DNA of 10,140 nucleotides from Temnopleurus reevesii (lineage: Eukaryota; Echinodermata; Echinoidea; Temnopleuroida; Temnopleuridae): assembly GCA_036244855.1 (NCBI GenBank), contig BQKZ01014262.1, positions 1 to 10,140 of the forward strand, written 5' to 3'. The position numbers and the translations under genes were made by a program. Under the pieces are notes generated by a model, which did not search any database, had not been told where the DNA came from, and saw only the letters and a program-made list of their open reading frames with translations. This document shows, piece after piece, positions 1-8,681 of the stretch. Position 1 is the first letter of the stretch. Each line of letters begins with the position of its first letter.

Positions 1-40
1 CACTGCAGTTTTCATCACAATTTCCCACAATATAATTATA

Positions 41-196
41 CAGTGGAACTATATTTTAAGGGGAGCTGCTACACAGTAAAACAAACTTTTGTTATAACAA
101 GTGATTTTCCTAGTTCCATCACCTTGTATTTTGCCGTTAAAACAAGGTTTTGCTTTAAAGATGTAGAGGTTATTTCATTGGTATCAAGTTCCGCTA
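41..196. mobile_element. Pogo/Tc1-mariner-like MITE, copy A (degraded)
   Basis: The ends are CAGTGGAACT (41) and, reverse-complemented from the right, TAGCGGAACT, flanked by TA at 39-40 and 197-198 as expected for a TA target-site duplication. The interior (TTTTCCTAGTTCCATC, then AACAAGGTTTTG..TTAAAGA) matches that of the 714-888 element base for base over long stretches, so the two share ancestry. No transposase is encoded. The open frame across it (43-273) is not a gene. Confidence 0.65.
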
Positions 197-711
197 TACT
201 ACATCAGCATAATCTACAAAATATATTGGTTTTTGATCATTTGGGTCTCACGAATTTTTGTCATCGAAGATAAACTATTCAGGTACATTTAATCTCTGAT
301 AAGTAGAATTACCAAACACATTTACTAGGGATGTATTATCTAAAACATGATCAAATTTTTTGTTTGTTTTGTTGATTGAAATCCAATATGATATTTTGCT
401 TATAGAGAGCGGATGTGGCATGAAGTGTATTTTAATCCTGATTTGGAATGGCTTTTGTATTTTTTACAGTACTGTTTGTGAGCCCATCGTTAGCTTTGAA
501 TTGAAAGGAAGAGGGTAGGTTTGAATGTAGTATTGTTTTTTGGATTGCAGTCAATGTTTCTTTGTAGGAAGTTGGCGATAATTTGTTGAATAAATGCCCA
601 ATGCATTGCAAGTTTGTGATAATTCGTATTATTGTGAGTTTGAATTGAAGGGAAGTATTAATGGAAATGTTGCAGTATAATACCAACCTAAAATTTGACA
701 GATGAGTATAA
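197..711. other. Non-coding interval, no recognisable gene
   Basis: The interval is AT-rich. It holds two related segments, CTTTGAATTGAAAGGAAG near 496 and GTTTGAATTGAAGGGAAG near 638, hinting at an old internal duplication. The 108-codon minus-strand frame (758-432) has no domain or codon signal and overlaps MITE copy B. Confidence 0.5.
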
Positions 712-713
712 TA

Positions 714-888
714 CAGTCCAACCTTGTTATAGAGAGCACTGATATAACAAGATCTCATTCCAACAAGTTAATTTTCCTGGTCCCATCTCTCTGTATTTTA
801 TTGTATTTTGGCCCTGATATAACAAGGTTTTGATATAAAGAGATAATTTTTCTTGTCCTAAGGACCTTGTCATAATGAGGTTTGACTG
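714..888. mobile_element. Pogo/Tc1-mariner-like MITE, copy B
   Basis: The terminal inverted repeats are CAGTCCAACCTTGTTAT on the left and CAGTCAAACCTCATTATGAC on the right (reverse-complemented). The element is flanked by TA at 712-713 and 889-890. The interior has GATATAACAAG, a TTTTCCTGGTCCCATC block and AACAAGGTTTTGATATAAAG, shared with copies A and C. It is 175 bp long and has no coding capacity. CAGT-starting ends with a TA duplication are typical of non-autonomous Tc1/mariner/pogo (Tigger-type) elements. Confidence 0.8.
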
Positions 889-949
889 TAATAATAATAG
901 AATGTTATCCCTGGAGGGTATTTTTGAGATCTACAAATATGCAGAGTGA

Positions 950-1345
950 ATACAAGGTCCACAGACAGCACATCCATCACCAATAAACATCACCAAAAAC
1001 TCACCGCCTCGTATCCACAACTAAAACCTACGCCGCCGTCTCTACGCAACTTCGTCACCACATCCAGGCCGCCTACATCCCGTTTACTAACCGCTCCTCT
1101 TCCACACTCAACCCAGTTCGTATCCCCGTCTCCCCCGCCAATGGTTGTTTTGTCCATGTCTTCCTACCCTCACCGCCTGCCGCAACCCATGCACACTGCG
1201 CCGCTCCTGGCCTGCCACACAAACAAGCACACACTCCTGTCTTTCTGCCATTTTCAAGCCATCACAAGTCTTGAGTGCACTCAGGAACCCCCGGCTCTCC
1301 CCCATGTCCTCATGCAGAGCACTTATTGATCTGCCACTTTTCACA
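950..1345. other. C-rich, GC-elevated block of unknown origin
   Basis: Composition changes sharply here: the plus strand is C-rich with several CpGs, against AT-rich DNA on both sides. Stop codons are sparse in all plus-strand frames, giving a 127-codon open frame (946-1329) and another frame open from about 985 to 1270. One short stretch of the second frame shows many C-ending codons, but no domain, reliable start or splice signals were recognised. It may be a fragment of a retroelement or retrogene, a decayed exon, or a non-coding GC-rich island. A (TCA)n run follows at about 1372-1384. Confidence 0.4.
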
Positions 1346-2292
1346 ATGAGAAACGCCTTTAAATCTAAATTCATCATCATCACTTCTCTTCATTGACCAC
1401 TCTTGTGCTATTCACTTGAGGTTCTCTCACCGCTCGTGATTTCTTCATCTGAGGACAAGTTAGTTTAATCTACTCCGAACGTTGTTTTTTTTTCATCTTT
1501 TTTGAGCTTTTGCTTAGTCCTTTTCAGGACTATTTCTTGAAAGATAACCCTACACCACATGGTGCATCCGCAAACCTTTTTTTCAATACAATTTGAGGTT
1601 GGCAAATCTGCAATCATTGATATAATATGAAAAATATGAAGTGAATGACTATTGGTCGTAAAGAAAGATTTATTTCCAAGTACCCTATTGCCTAAAGTTC
1701 AGATAAGAATCTTGATAGCCCTGATGATCCAACGACCTACGAATGACTACAATAGGAGACAAATTTGTGGACAAATCACAACAAAACCTTTTTATTAGGT
1801 GGGGACAGATGAACATTTATCAGGCCACAAATGATGTTCGTAGTCAGAACACAAGGACAATAGTGCATACAAGATAATTTGCATTAAATTGGCAACCTTT
1901 TTTAATTACCTAATTTCTCATGGGATGGATGTAAGGAGTCTTGTCATAATAACCCTGTAACTAAAACAAAAATAAACTCCAATAATTCTGTAAGTGATCA
2001 GTGTTAGATTATGTTATATCATACTAGCTACACTTTTTTTTTCATGTAAAAGTTGCATTTAAAGAAGGGATAAGAAAGAGTCATCATTTTTTAAATTATA
2101 AGTGTTTTTATCTCCCCAGGATCACAATTTTTGAACAATTATTTTGCCATATACATTTTTCCTTTCAAATTGTTTGGAACATTTTCATTGGTAAGTTTGA
2201 GCGTCCCAGTCATAAAAAAGCAGAGATGCTGACCGTTCCAGAATATGCATGTGGATAACCCTTGAATGTGAATCACCAAACAAATACAAATA
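1346..2292. other. Non-coding interval, no recognisable gene
   Basis: AT-rich sequence with short T-runs. GACTATTGGTCGTAAAG near 1647 and CAACGACCTACGAATGACTAC near 1730 look weakly inverted, possibly traces of an old repeat. No open frame of note. Confidence 0.5.
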
Positions 2293-2462
2293 CCATCAAC
2301 TCTGCCTAAGTCGAACTTGCCGAAGTCAAATAATTACCTAAGTCGATGTTATTTTCTGGAACAAATCATACAAGACCAGTGTTATTAGCCTCTTCTAAGT
2401 CAAAATTCTTTTAAGTCGAATAGATGTGGTCCCAACAGAATCGACTTAGGCAGCGTGACTTG
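2293..2462. mobile_element. MITE with CTGCCTAAGTCGA inverted ends (element E)
   Basis: CTGCCTAAGTCGA at 2302-2314 is exactly inverted at 2441-2453. AAGTC-type subterminal motifs recur inside (GCCGAAGTC, CCTAAGTCGA, TTCTAAGTC, TTTTAAGTCGA). Outer bases align imperfectly out to TA dinucleotides at 2291-2292 and 2463-2464, which I take as the probable termini and TA duplication. A Tc1/mariner-type assignment is inferred from the TA and end layout. No protein is encoded. Confidence 0.65.
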
Positions 2463-3259
2463 TACTCGTATGCTTTCTCTCCTGAGAAAATATTTGACTC
2501 AGCTTCTAGATCATTCACATTTTAATTTTCATAATGCATATTTTGGAACAGTTGGCATTTCTGTCATAGAACCAGATAATGTTCAAATAGATCTACATTA
2601 CATAAAATACAAGTCTGGATTGTCCTATAATAATTTCTTCCATGATTTACTTCAGATTTACAATATTTTTCCCCCTCTTATTTCAAAGACATGAGATGTA
2701 AATTAACATATAAATATTTCAGATGCATGTATATTTATAAAGCAGCATAAAAGTACCTAGAGGATATTCTTTTCACACAAATTGTAAGTGATTTTATGAA
2801 CCAGTGAATATGAATAGCTGAAAGTAACTTTTCCCAGTAACAACCATTAAATGTCTATAAAAATTCATGAGAATTTACATGTATGGAAATACCCCAAATG
2901 ATTATATGTTGCATATCAAATACACTAATCATTTTCACACATGAAAGAATTCATTTGTATGTCTCATATTGAAGTGAAACAAAACTATATTTTAATAGTG
3001 TACATAATCTTAAATGAATATTATTGGATTTGGCACTATTTTTAGGCTTCTTTGCACAATGTTCCATATATTCGCTCCTGGTTCATAAAATTACTTGTCA
3101 TATAATCCTATATATAGCGTCTTATAACTTTCAAATATTCTTGTCAAATTGTATACACTGGATAGTTACTCGAAAATCAAAGGAATACACAACCCAGCCC
3201 CAAAGCATAGTCAATCATTGTACAGGGATTATATAATGTGAACACCACATAATGCTTAT
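2463..3259. other. Non-coding interval, no recognisable gene
   Basis: Two short plus-strand open frames (2455-2694 and 3024-3236) have AT-rich codon use, no domains and no splice context; I treat both as chance. Nothing else stands out. Confidence 0.5.
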
Positions 3260-3433
3260 GGGGTGTTGCTCAAAATCAACTGCAAATCAACTGCAACTTT
3301 GCCAATTGTAACGCACATTTTCATTTGTGCACCGTATGCGCATTTAACAAGACGTGCATGAAACAATGATTTTGAATGGCGCATTCCGATCAACTGCAAA
3401 TTGCGACCAATTGCAACTTTTGAGCAACACCCC
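3260..3433. mobile_element. Foldback MITE with GGGGTGTTGCTCAAAA ends, possibly PIF/Harbinger-like
   Basis: GGGGTGTTGCTCAAAA at the left is a perfect inverted match to the right end, TTTTGAGCAACACCCC (3418-3433). The subterminal CAACTGCAA/TTGCAA motifs are also inverted. Flanks are TTAT on the left and TTAG on the right, so a TTA duplication with one extra base is possible; this and the G-run ends hint at PIF/Harbinger, but the duplication is not clean. It is 174 bp with no coding capacity. Confidence 0.72.
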
Positions 3434-3626
3434 TTAGACAAACAAAAGTAAGATTCAAATGTACAGCAAGACATAAAATAAATGTGGGCATTTAGAATAT
3501 ATCTAAAAGCTAAAACAGTTGATACATGTAAGCATTCCATAGGATGTGCTTAATATGCAATCTGTACAGATTCCTAATTTGTTTCTGTATTAATTTAGCA
3601 GATGCGCATTCCCCAAGATAGATCTG

Positions 3627-3757
3627 GGGCCTGTAACATTACATTAAGAGATGCGATTAATATTGCAATTAATTGCATCTCTTTGGTACACATTTTGCCA
3701 TAGATTTGCAATTAATATTTATCGTAAGTTTGATTGCATCTTTTATGTTACAGGCCC
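3627..3757. mobile_element. Palindromic MITE with GGGCCTGTAACAT ends
   Basis: GGGCCTGTAACAT at 3627 is a perfect inverted match to ATGTTACAGGCCC at 3745-3757. The arms continue imperfectly through AGATGC(G/A)AT and the TTGCAATTAAT blocks, so most of the 131 bp can fold back. No convincing target-site duplication is visible, which leaves the superfamily open. Confidence 0.68.
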
Positions 3758-4030
3758 ATGGATTAATGATGAAGCCTTTTTCCTATATAAAACCGGCAAG
3801 ATTTAAAACTGATAATAAATTAGAGTTCTAGGATGCAGAGGAATTTTGTTTCATTTAAGATGCAATTGATGGCGAGCTGTGTAGTAGCTTACTTGTTGCA
3901 GCTTTTGGCACAAAAATGTGTAATTCACATTAATGATTTCTTTTTGTCCAAAGGAATAGACTGTTTTGGCTGCACTATAGAAGGCACAATAAGATTTCAC
4001 CTCCTTTCATACAGCTTTGTACAATATGAC

Positions 4031-4215
4031 CAGGGCGGTGTTTCACCAAAACGTTCTTAAAGTTACAAACAATTTTAAGGAAGAGTGGAGTAATTCAATG
4101 AGTTTTATAATACGCATAAGATTCTCAATCATTAATTTAAAAGCAAAAGAAGTGTTAACAGTCATGCGTAAAGTCGTTCTTAAAGTCTTTCGTAACTTAG
4201 TGAAACACCGCCCTG
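4031..4215. mobile_element. hAT-like MITE with CAGGGCGGTGTTTCAC ends
   Basis: CAGGGCGGTGTTTCAC at 4031-4046 is a perfect 16-bp inverted match to 4200-4215. Further inward, CGTTCTTAAAGTTAC and the inverse of GTTCTTAAAG/TCTTTCGTAACTTAG are partly paired. CAGGG-type ends are typical of hAT elements, which make 8-bp duplications. The adjacent octamers AATATGAC and AATAAAAG agree at five of eight positions, so the duplication would be decayed. Two overlapping short open frames across it are not genes. Confidence 0.7.
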
Positions 4216-4789
4216 AATAAAAGTCCTTAAATTACTTTTAATAGTTAGTATGCCTACACAACGGAACTCTTAAGCAGATTGAATGCAAATTTTTACAATG
4301 TACAGCAAGCTTGTTATGCAAATATAGAAATATATCATCTATCTTACATCTATCCACATACACAACCCTGCCCCAAATCAGCCCGCCACCATTATGCCAA
4401 ATCACACAGGTTTCATTTCAGAAAAAATTTGATCACAGAAAAATTTTCTTGGAGTTAAAACAGTTTCCTTTTTTTGTTCAGAACTTTTGAGATATGTGAA
4501 CAAAGCAGCAATTTACAGAAGCAAGCAAGCAACCCATCCACAAAGGTCCCAAAACGCTTTTTGCATACTTTGGTGGCAAGCTCATGTTTGAGTACAATCG
4601 CTACTCACCTAAACGCTATAATGTGAACGCATTAAGGTGCCACTGTCAGTCTAGTTGATGATAAATACAGGCTTGGTAAGTGTTAATAGAAAGTTGAATA
4701 TTGATCATCATGCACCAATTAAAATTATTGTTTCATGGGCATCTTGATACAAGTGCAGACTGTGCACTAATGAGAAGGTGCATTTCAAT
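4216..4789. other. Non-coding interval with one GC-raised stretch
   Basis: Mostly AT-rich. Around 4540-4675 GC rises and there is a 51-codon open stretch (about 4499-4654) followed by a donor-like GCTTG|GTAAGTG at 4676. On the minus strand the same stretch has another donor-like TTTAG|GTGAGTAG. A (GCAA)3 run lies near 4520. No acceptor-exon-donor structure could be assembled. Confidence 0.4.
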
Positions 4790-4846
4790 TCCAGCCGATC
4801 TGCTAATGATGTGAAATCAATAGCAGCTTTTGAGCAACATCTTCTT
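4790..4846. repeat. Decayed right-end relative of the 3260-3433 element
   Basis: CCGATC..TGCTAATGATG..CAGCTTTTGAGCAACATCTT resembles CCGATC..CTGCAAATTGCG..CAACTTTTGAGCAACACCCC in the intact element, in the same order and orientation. No matching left end was found, so this is probably a truncated or heavily mutated copy. Confidence 0.4.
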
Positions 4847-6394
4847 AATCATATTTACGAAAATATTTTCTGGTTTGTACAGAACAATGACTTTCTGTTA
4901 ACCCCAAACTTGCTTCTCAAATCAATGTGCTACATATATGTAGCTTAGATGATGCTTCGTAAATATATTCAGCAATCAAAACACACATACACAAACACAT
5001 AACAAAATCCCATGGTATGCTTATGTACAAATTTGAATATACTACATAGGTTGGTTTCTACGCATTGGAAACACATTCATACTTCACAATATTAAATATT
5101 GTTTTTACCTTTGTGATGGTGCAATGGGTAATTGATTTCATCCAAATAATAAATTTATTCTAGAGTTTTTTTTTATTAAAAAGAACATAAAATCAAGAAT
5201 TAAATAAAATCTTATTTGATAAAAAATAGATAAAAGGGCAGCATTAACCTCAAATAATTTTATTGAATAGAAAGCGAACAAATAAAGTCTTGCAGATGCC
5301 ACATATGAGTAATATGAGACATTGTATACACTTTTATATATCTGCACACACATGATTATAATTTCCTATTGATAAAACGCATTAACAGTACATCTATGAA
5401 TCAATCAGCAAGTGCTCCATGAATTTTCCAATGTCAATCAAATATATAAGGAATAAATTTACACAATATACATGTTTTTTTTTTCACAAAAGTATCGCAA
5501 ACATGTCAAGCAGTTGAGTTGTATGGTTTGAAAGGTTTAAATCTATAGTTGACTTGTATTTCATATATTTACTGATTTATTTGGGTACGCTGATTATCGA
5601 AGCTGCTTTTTTTAGTTATAATTAGAATATATATAAGAAACTCTAAATGTAAGAGGAGATACATGTATATATTGGCACTGGTGTCATTCATTTCAAACAG
5701 CTGTATCCTGTCAACGAAATATGGTATGTTTATCCCACAATGCTATAAAAATATATTCACAATAGTTGCCCTACCTACATTGAAAATGCTTTCAACAAAA
5801 ATGAATTTACATTTGCATAACGATAGTGTTTGATTATTTTCAAGGTTAGATTCAGAATATATAATCATTTCGGGAAAGCACCACTTTATGATTATGGTGG
5901 TCTAAAATACTTCATTTACTTCCCATCAATAAAATAAATAACTTTCGACAATACAGCACAATCTTTTAAGATACACACAGGTTGTTATTTGTGGGAGAAT
6001 AAATCAAGATGGACTTACGATGCACCAACTTGGACACACACACACACACACATTCACACACAAACGAACATATGTACGTAAACAGATAACAAATAAATTG
6101 AGAAAAATAACTTTTGTATACAAAACTATGGAGATTTTTGTCTCTCAATTTGTTTCAATGTATCAAGAATATATTTTACTTGTTTTTAACCTTCTCATCC
6201 TAGAATGATAAATAGTGGAAAGCATTGAATCTTCCTCATGTTGACGCAATCTTGTGGAAAAGAGGATGTGATGGTTTAAAGTCTCAACAAGAAATACTCA
6301 TCACTTCCATGCATTATTTTAATCTACTGAAAATATAAGTACCTACATTTCATGTGTACTTTTCACAATTTCACAAGTACAGGTACGATTCAGT
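4847..6394. other. Non-coding interval, no recognisable gene
   Basis: Apart from the (AC)n microsatellite, this is AT-rich sequence with scattered ATGTACA/TACATGTA-type words and T- or A-runs. The short open frames (5353-5138 minus; 6020-6208 plus; 6148-5966 minus) have no support. I see no inverted-repeat element here. Confidence 0.5.
6034..6064. repeat. (AC)n microsatellite
   Basis: There is an uninterrupted AC run at 6034-6052, then a TT interruption and a further CA-rich stretch to 6064. The short open frames on both strands across it are repeat artefacts. Confidence 0.9.
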
Positions 6395-6631
6395 CTCACA
6401 GTGAGCAGAATGGACAGAGATTGGAAAAAATAAACAACTTCTATTCAAGCCTTCACAATAGCTATAGAATATAAAAGAAATTTCCCTTCCTCTTAATCTG
6501 CAGAAAAATGTAGAACAGGTGTTGCTTCTGTTCCTCTGAATAAGCAGGGAATTCATTTTGTTTTGTTTGATACCGCGATTGTGAAGGCTTGAATGGAAAT
6601 TCTTTACTCTGTCCATCATGCTCCCAGTGTG
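6395..6631. mobile_element. Long-TIR foldback element, family G, copy 1
   Basis: The left arm (CTCACAGTGAGCAG.ATGGACAGAG, then TTCAAGCCTTCACAAT) is inverted on the right (ATTGTGAAGGCTTGAA, then CTCTGTCCATCATGCTCCCA). The arms are about 65 bp with mismatches and one indel. It is 237 bp, with no transposase and no clear target-site duplication. Its superfamily is unknown to me. Confidence 0.7.
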
Positions 6632-6954
6632 TATCAATGTTGGCACCAATTCACAATGAATCACAACTCAATCAAATATATCATTATGATTTATCTACAA
6701 ACAATTTTCTTGGTCTATGTACAAAGATGACTTTCAACATCAAAAAGTTTTAGAGTCTACAAAGTCTTTGTTTCGATTGTTTCCAAAGTCTTATGCAATC
6801 TCTTTGCAAGCAAAACCAGCTGGGACAATTATGGAAATTCTCAATAATGATTCTCGGTATTCTTGCTTTATAAGCAGATGGTCTAATTTGCTAAAAAAAA
6901 TAAAAATTTACAAACTATCGTCTTGGAGGAAAATATTGAAGTAACAGTAAAATA

Positions 6955-7190
6955 TTCCTATCCACTAGGAAAATAAAGTAAAACAAACGCAGACAAAACA
7001 AATGACTACTTATTAAAGCCTTAACGATAGCTGTAGCTGACATGAGAATCTTTCCCAAATCTAGAATGTGTGTCACAATTTATTATTAAATAAATGAAGC
7101 AATATTATTATGTTTCATTTTCTAGAGCTTACATAAATCTTGAATGGAAAGTTGCTTATTTTATCAAGATTCTCATTTTTCCATGCAATC
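6955..7190. mobile_element. Family G, copy 2 (divergent, borders approximate)
   Basis: GACTACTTATTAAAGCCTTAACGATAGCTGTAG (from about 7003) aligns with the left arm of copy 1 (AACTTCTATTCAAGCCTTCACAATAGCTATAG), and CTTGAATGGAAAGTTGCTTATTTTATC (from 7138) with its right arm. The spacing and orientation are the same as in copy 1. The outer ends are too diverged to place exactly. Confidence 0.45.
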
Positions 7191-7510
7191 TTACAAACTC
7201 AATTCAAAATAAAATCTTAAAATTGTAAAATTTTTCTTTGCCTGCACTAATAGCAGTCTAAACCTTCCAGTAAAAGAATGGACAGATGTTAAAGGATTTT
7301 TTTTTTTTTTTACTTCAGTTCATTCATAAGAAATTTCATAAATTTCCGATTCATCTTGCTGCCAAACAACAATCCACTGCTTAGTAAACCATTGAAAAGC
7401 AGACGAGACAAAATGAACAGTTTTCAGTGTTAAAAATGTTAAAAGAGTAGAACTAACAAATGATGTATTAATTCATGAAAGCAGTTGCTAAAGTTGCCTA
7501 TATACAAATA
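7191..7510. other. Non-coding interval, no recognisable gene
   Basis: AT-rich. GAATGGACAGATGTTAAAGG near 7277 resembles the arm of family G copy 1 (GAATGGACAGAGATTGGAA) and could be a small remnant, but no partner arm was found. Confidence 0.4.
7297..7311. repeat. 15-base T homopolymer
   Basis: A run of 15 Ts, which reads as poly(A) on the minus strand. No target-site duplication or retroposed body was identified next to it, so it is recorded only as a simple repeat. Confidence 0.85.
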
Positions 7511-7689
7511 CAGTCAAACCTGTCTATAGTGGCCACTGTCTATAGTGACCACCTATCTATAGTGGCCACTTAAATTGATTCCCTCCAGGTGAAAATGCAC
7601 GCTATAGAACTTGTCTATAGAGGCCACCTGTCTACAGTGGCCACTTTTTCTGTTTCCCTTGGGGTGGCCTCTGTAGACAGGTTTGACTG
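7511..7689. mobile_element. TA-flanked MITE built of TCTATAGTGGCCAC repeats (element D)
   Basis: The TIRs are about 26 bp: CAGTCAAACCTGTCTATAGT on the left and CAGTCAAACCTGTCTACAGA reverse-complemented from the right, then GGCCAC in both. TA flanks lie at 7509-7510 and 7690-7691. Three direct copies of a CTATAGTG(G/A)CCAC unit fill the left side and two more (CTATAGAGGCCAC, CTACAGTGGCCAC) lie near 7614-7645, before the inverted right end. The first 11 bases equal the right end of copy B, suggesting a related transposase. The short open frame on the minus strand here is a repeat artefact. Confidence 0.82.
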
Positions 7690-7840
7690 TAGGTATAATA
7701 TACACCATGATCAATTTACCCAGGTTAGGGAGGTTACAGTGAAATAAGTCACTCTCATTGGCGATTGTCGAAGTAAACATCTGTTGATTAACTGATCTTT
7801 TCAGAGTTATGATTTTTTTTTGTCTTTATGAGACACACAT

Positions 7841-8082
7841 CATCACTGTGAGCAGAAGGCACAACAGAATTGGACGAAATAAACAATTTCCATTCAAACC
7901 CTCATAATAGATCTGTGCACGCACAAGAAAGTAGCTTCCCTGTTGATTTAGCGAACAGGTGTCACACTTCATTTCTCCATAGGAAAATTGAGGGAAGGAA
8001 GATTGTTAGAGCCATTGAGAATAACTGAAAAAAAAATTGTGTATTTGTCGAATTCCCTTGTCCCCTTTGCTCACAGCACATG
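7841..8082. mobile_element. Family G, copy 3
   Basis: The left arm, CACTGTGAGCAGAAGG..GAATTGGACGAAATAAACAATTT, is inverted at the right end (AATTGTGTATTTGTCGAATTCCCTTGTCCCCTTTGCTCACAG). The left arm and the interior GAACAGGTGT align with copy 1 in the same orientation, and the total length (242 bp) is nearly the same. The short open frame starting at 8037 belongs to the arm and is not a gene. Confidence 0.65.
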
Positions 8083-8374
8083 TGCAGGTCTTTAAACATT
8101 TTATGAATATATTTTTGATTTATTTCGCATTGATGTTGAATAATGTACAGAATGACCCTCTTTGTTTGTGCACTAAAAGGTGTATAATTTCTTGTTTTGT
8201 GCAGATCATATTAAAATACATGGCACTGTAGAAAGAATTCAACATCCATTTAAGCATAGCATAGTCGATCTATGTACAACACATGTAACAATGGGATACA
8301 CCCACGTATCATTCTTCTACCATAATACAGTACATAGAAGTGTGTAAATCAAATAGCAATCCATTTTTGAAGAA

Positions 8375-8380
8375 TTTATT
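8375..8380 (-). terminator. Candidate polyadenylation signal AATAAA (minus strand)
   Basis: TTTATT on the plus strand reads AATAAA on the coding strand, about 580 nt past the stop codon. It is the first canonical hexamer downstream of the stop; AATAAG at 8582-8577 is a weaker, earlier variant. The sequence just beyond has some T/TG-rich bases but no strong GU-rich element, so use of the site is uncertain. Confidence 0.4.
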
Positions 8381-8633
8381 TTAAAATGGATTACTCATAA
8401 AGCCCATCATCCACTTAGCAAAATGATAAAGGTGCAAGAAACTGAATCTATTTCTTTGTACTTTGACATTTATCTAAACAAGAAGTCTGTCGAACATACA
8501 TTATATATTATAATATTTTTCTCCATTCCGGAGTATAAAGCTTGATTCAGGAAAATGTTGAACGTTAGTAACAAAACTTATTGTCCACTAGCATTTTTTT
8601 TCTCAGAGTTGAATGTTGAATATTTCAGTAGTA

Positions 8634-8681
8634 TTTAAAGCTTTCTAAGCTGTACAAAGAATTTAAAGCCTTCTTAGCTGT
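8634..8681. repeat. Short tandem duplication, 28-bp period
   Basis: TTTAAAGCTTTCTAAGCTGT at 8634 recurs as TTTAAAGCCTTCTTAGCTGT from 8662, with two mismatches. It lies in the presumed 3' UTR. It looks like a simple local duplication. Confidence 0.6.

Noticed and set aside
432..758. 108-codon minus-strand frame
   Set aside because: It begins inside MITE copy B, is AT-rich and has no recognisable domain.
946..1329. 127-codon plus-strand frame as a real protein gene
   Set aside because: Its length is explained by the C-rich composition, which also leaves another plus-strand frame largely open; no domain, splice signals or clear start.
3256..3540. 94-codon minus-strand frame
   Set aside because: It covers the whole 3260-3433 MITE; no transposase motif or domain.
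6371..6664. 97-codon minus-strand frame
   Set aside because: It spans both arms of foldback element G copy 1, so the open frame is a by-product of the repeat.
7297..7311. T15 run as the poly(A) tail of a minus-strand retrogene or SINE
   Set aside because: No target-site duplication, no recognisable retroposed body and no internal Pol III promoter boxes could be identified upstream on the minus strand.
7511..7645. Repeated TCTATAGTGGCCAC units as a CRISPR-like array
   Set aside because: Units are adjacent or irregularly spaced without unique spacers of constant length, lie within an inverted-repeat element with TA flanks, and the DNA is eukaryotic.
7553..7780. 75-codon minus-strand frame
   Set aside because: Most of it translates the TCTATAGTGGCCAC repeats of element D.
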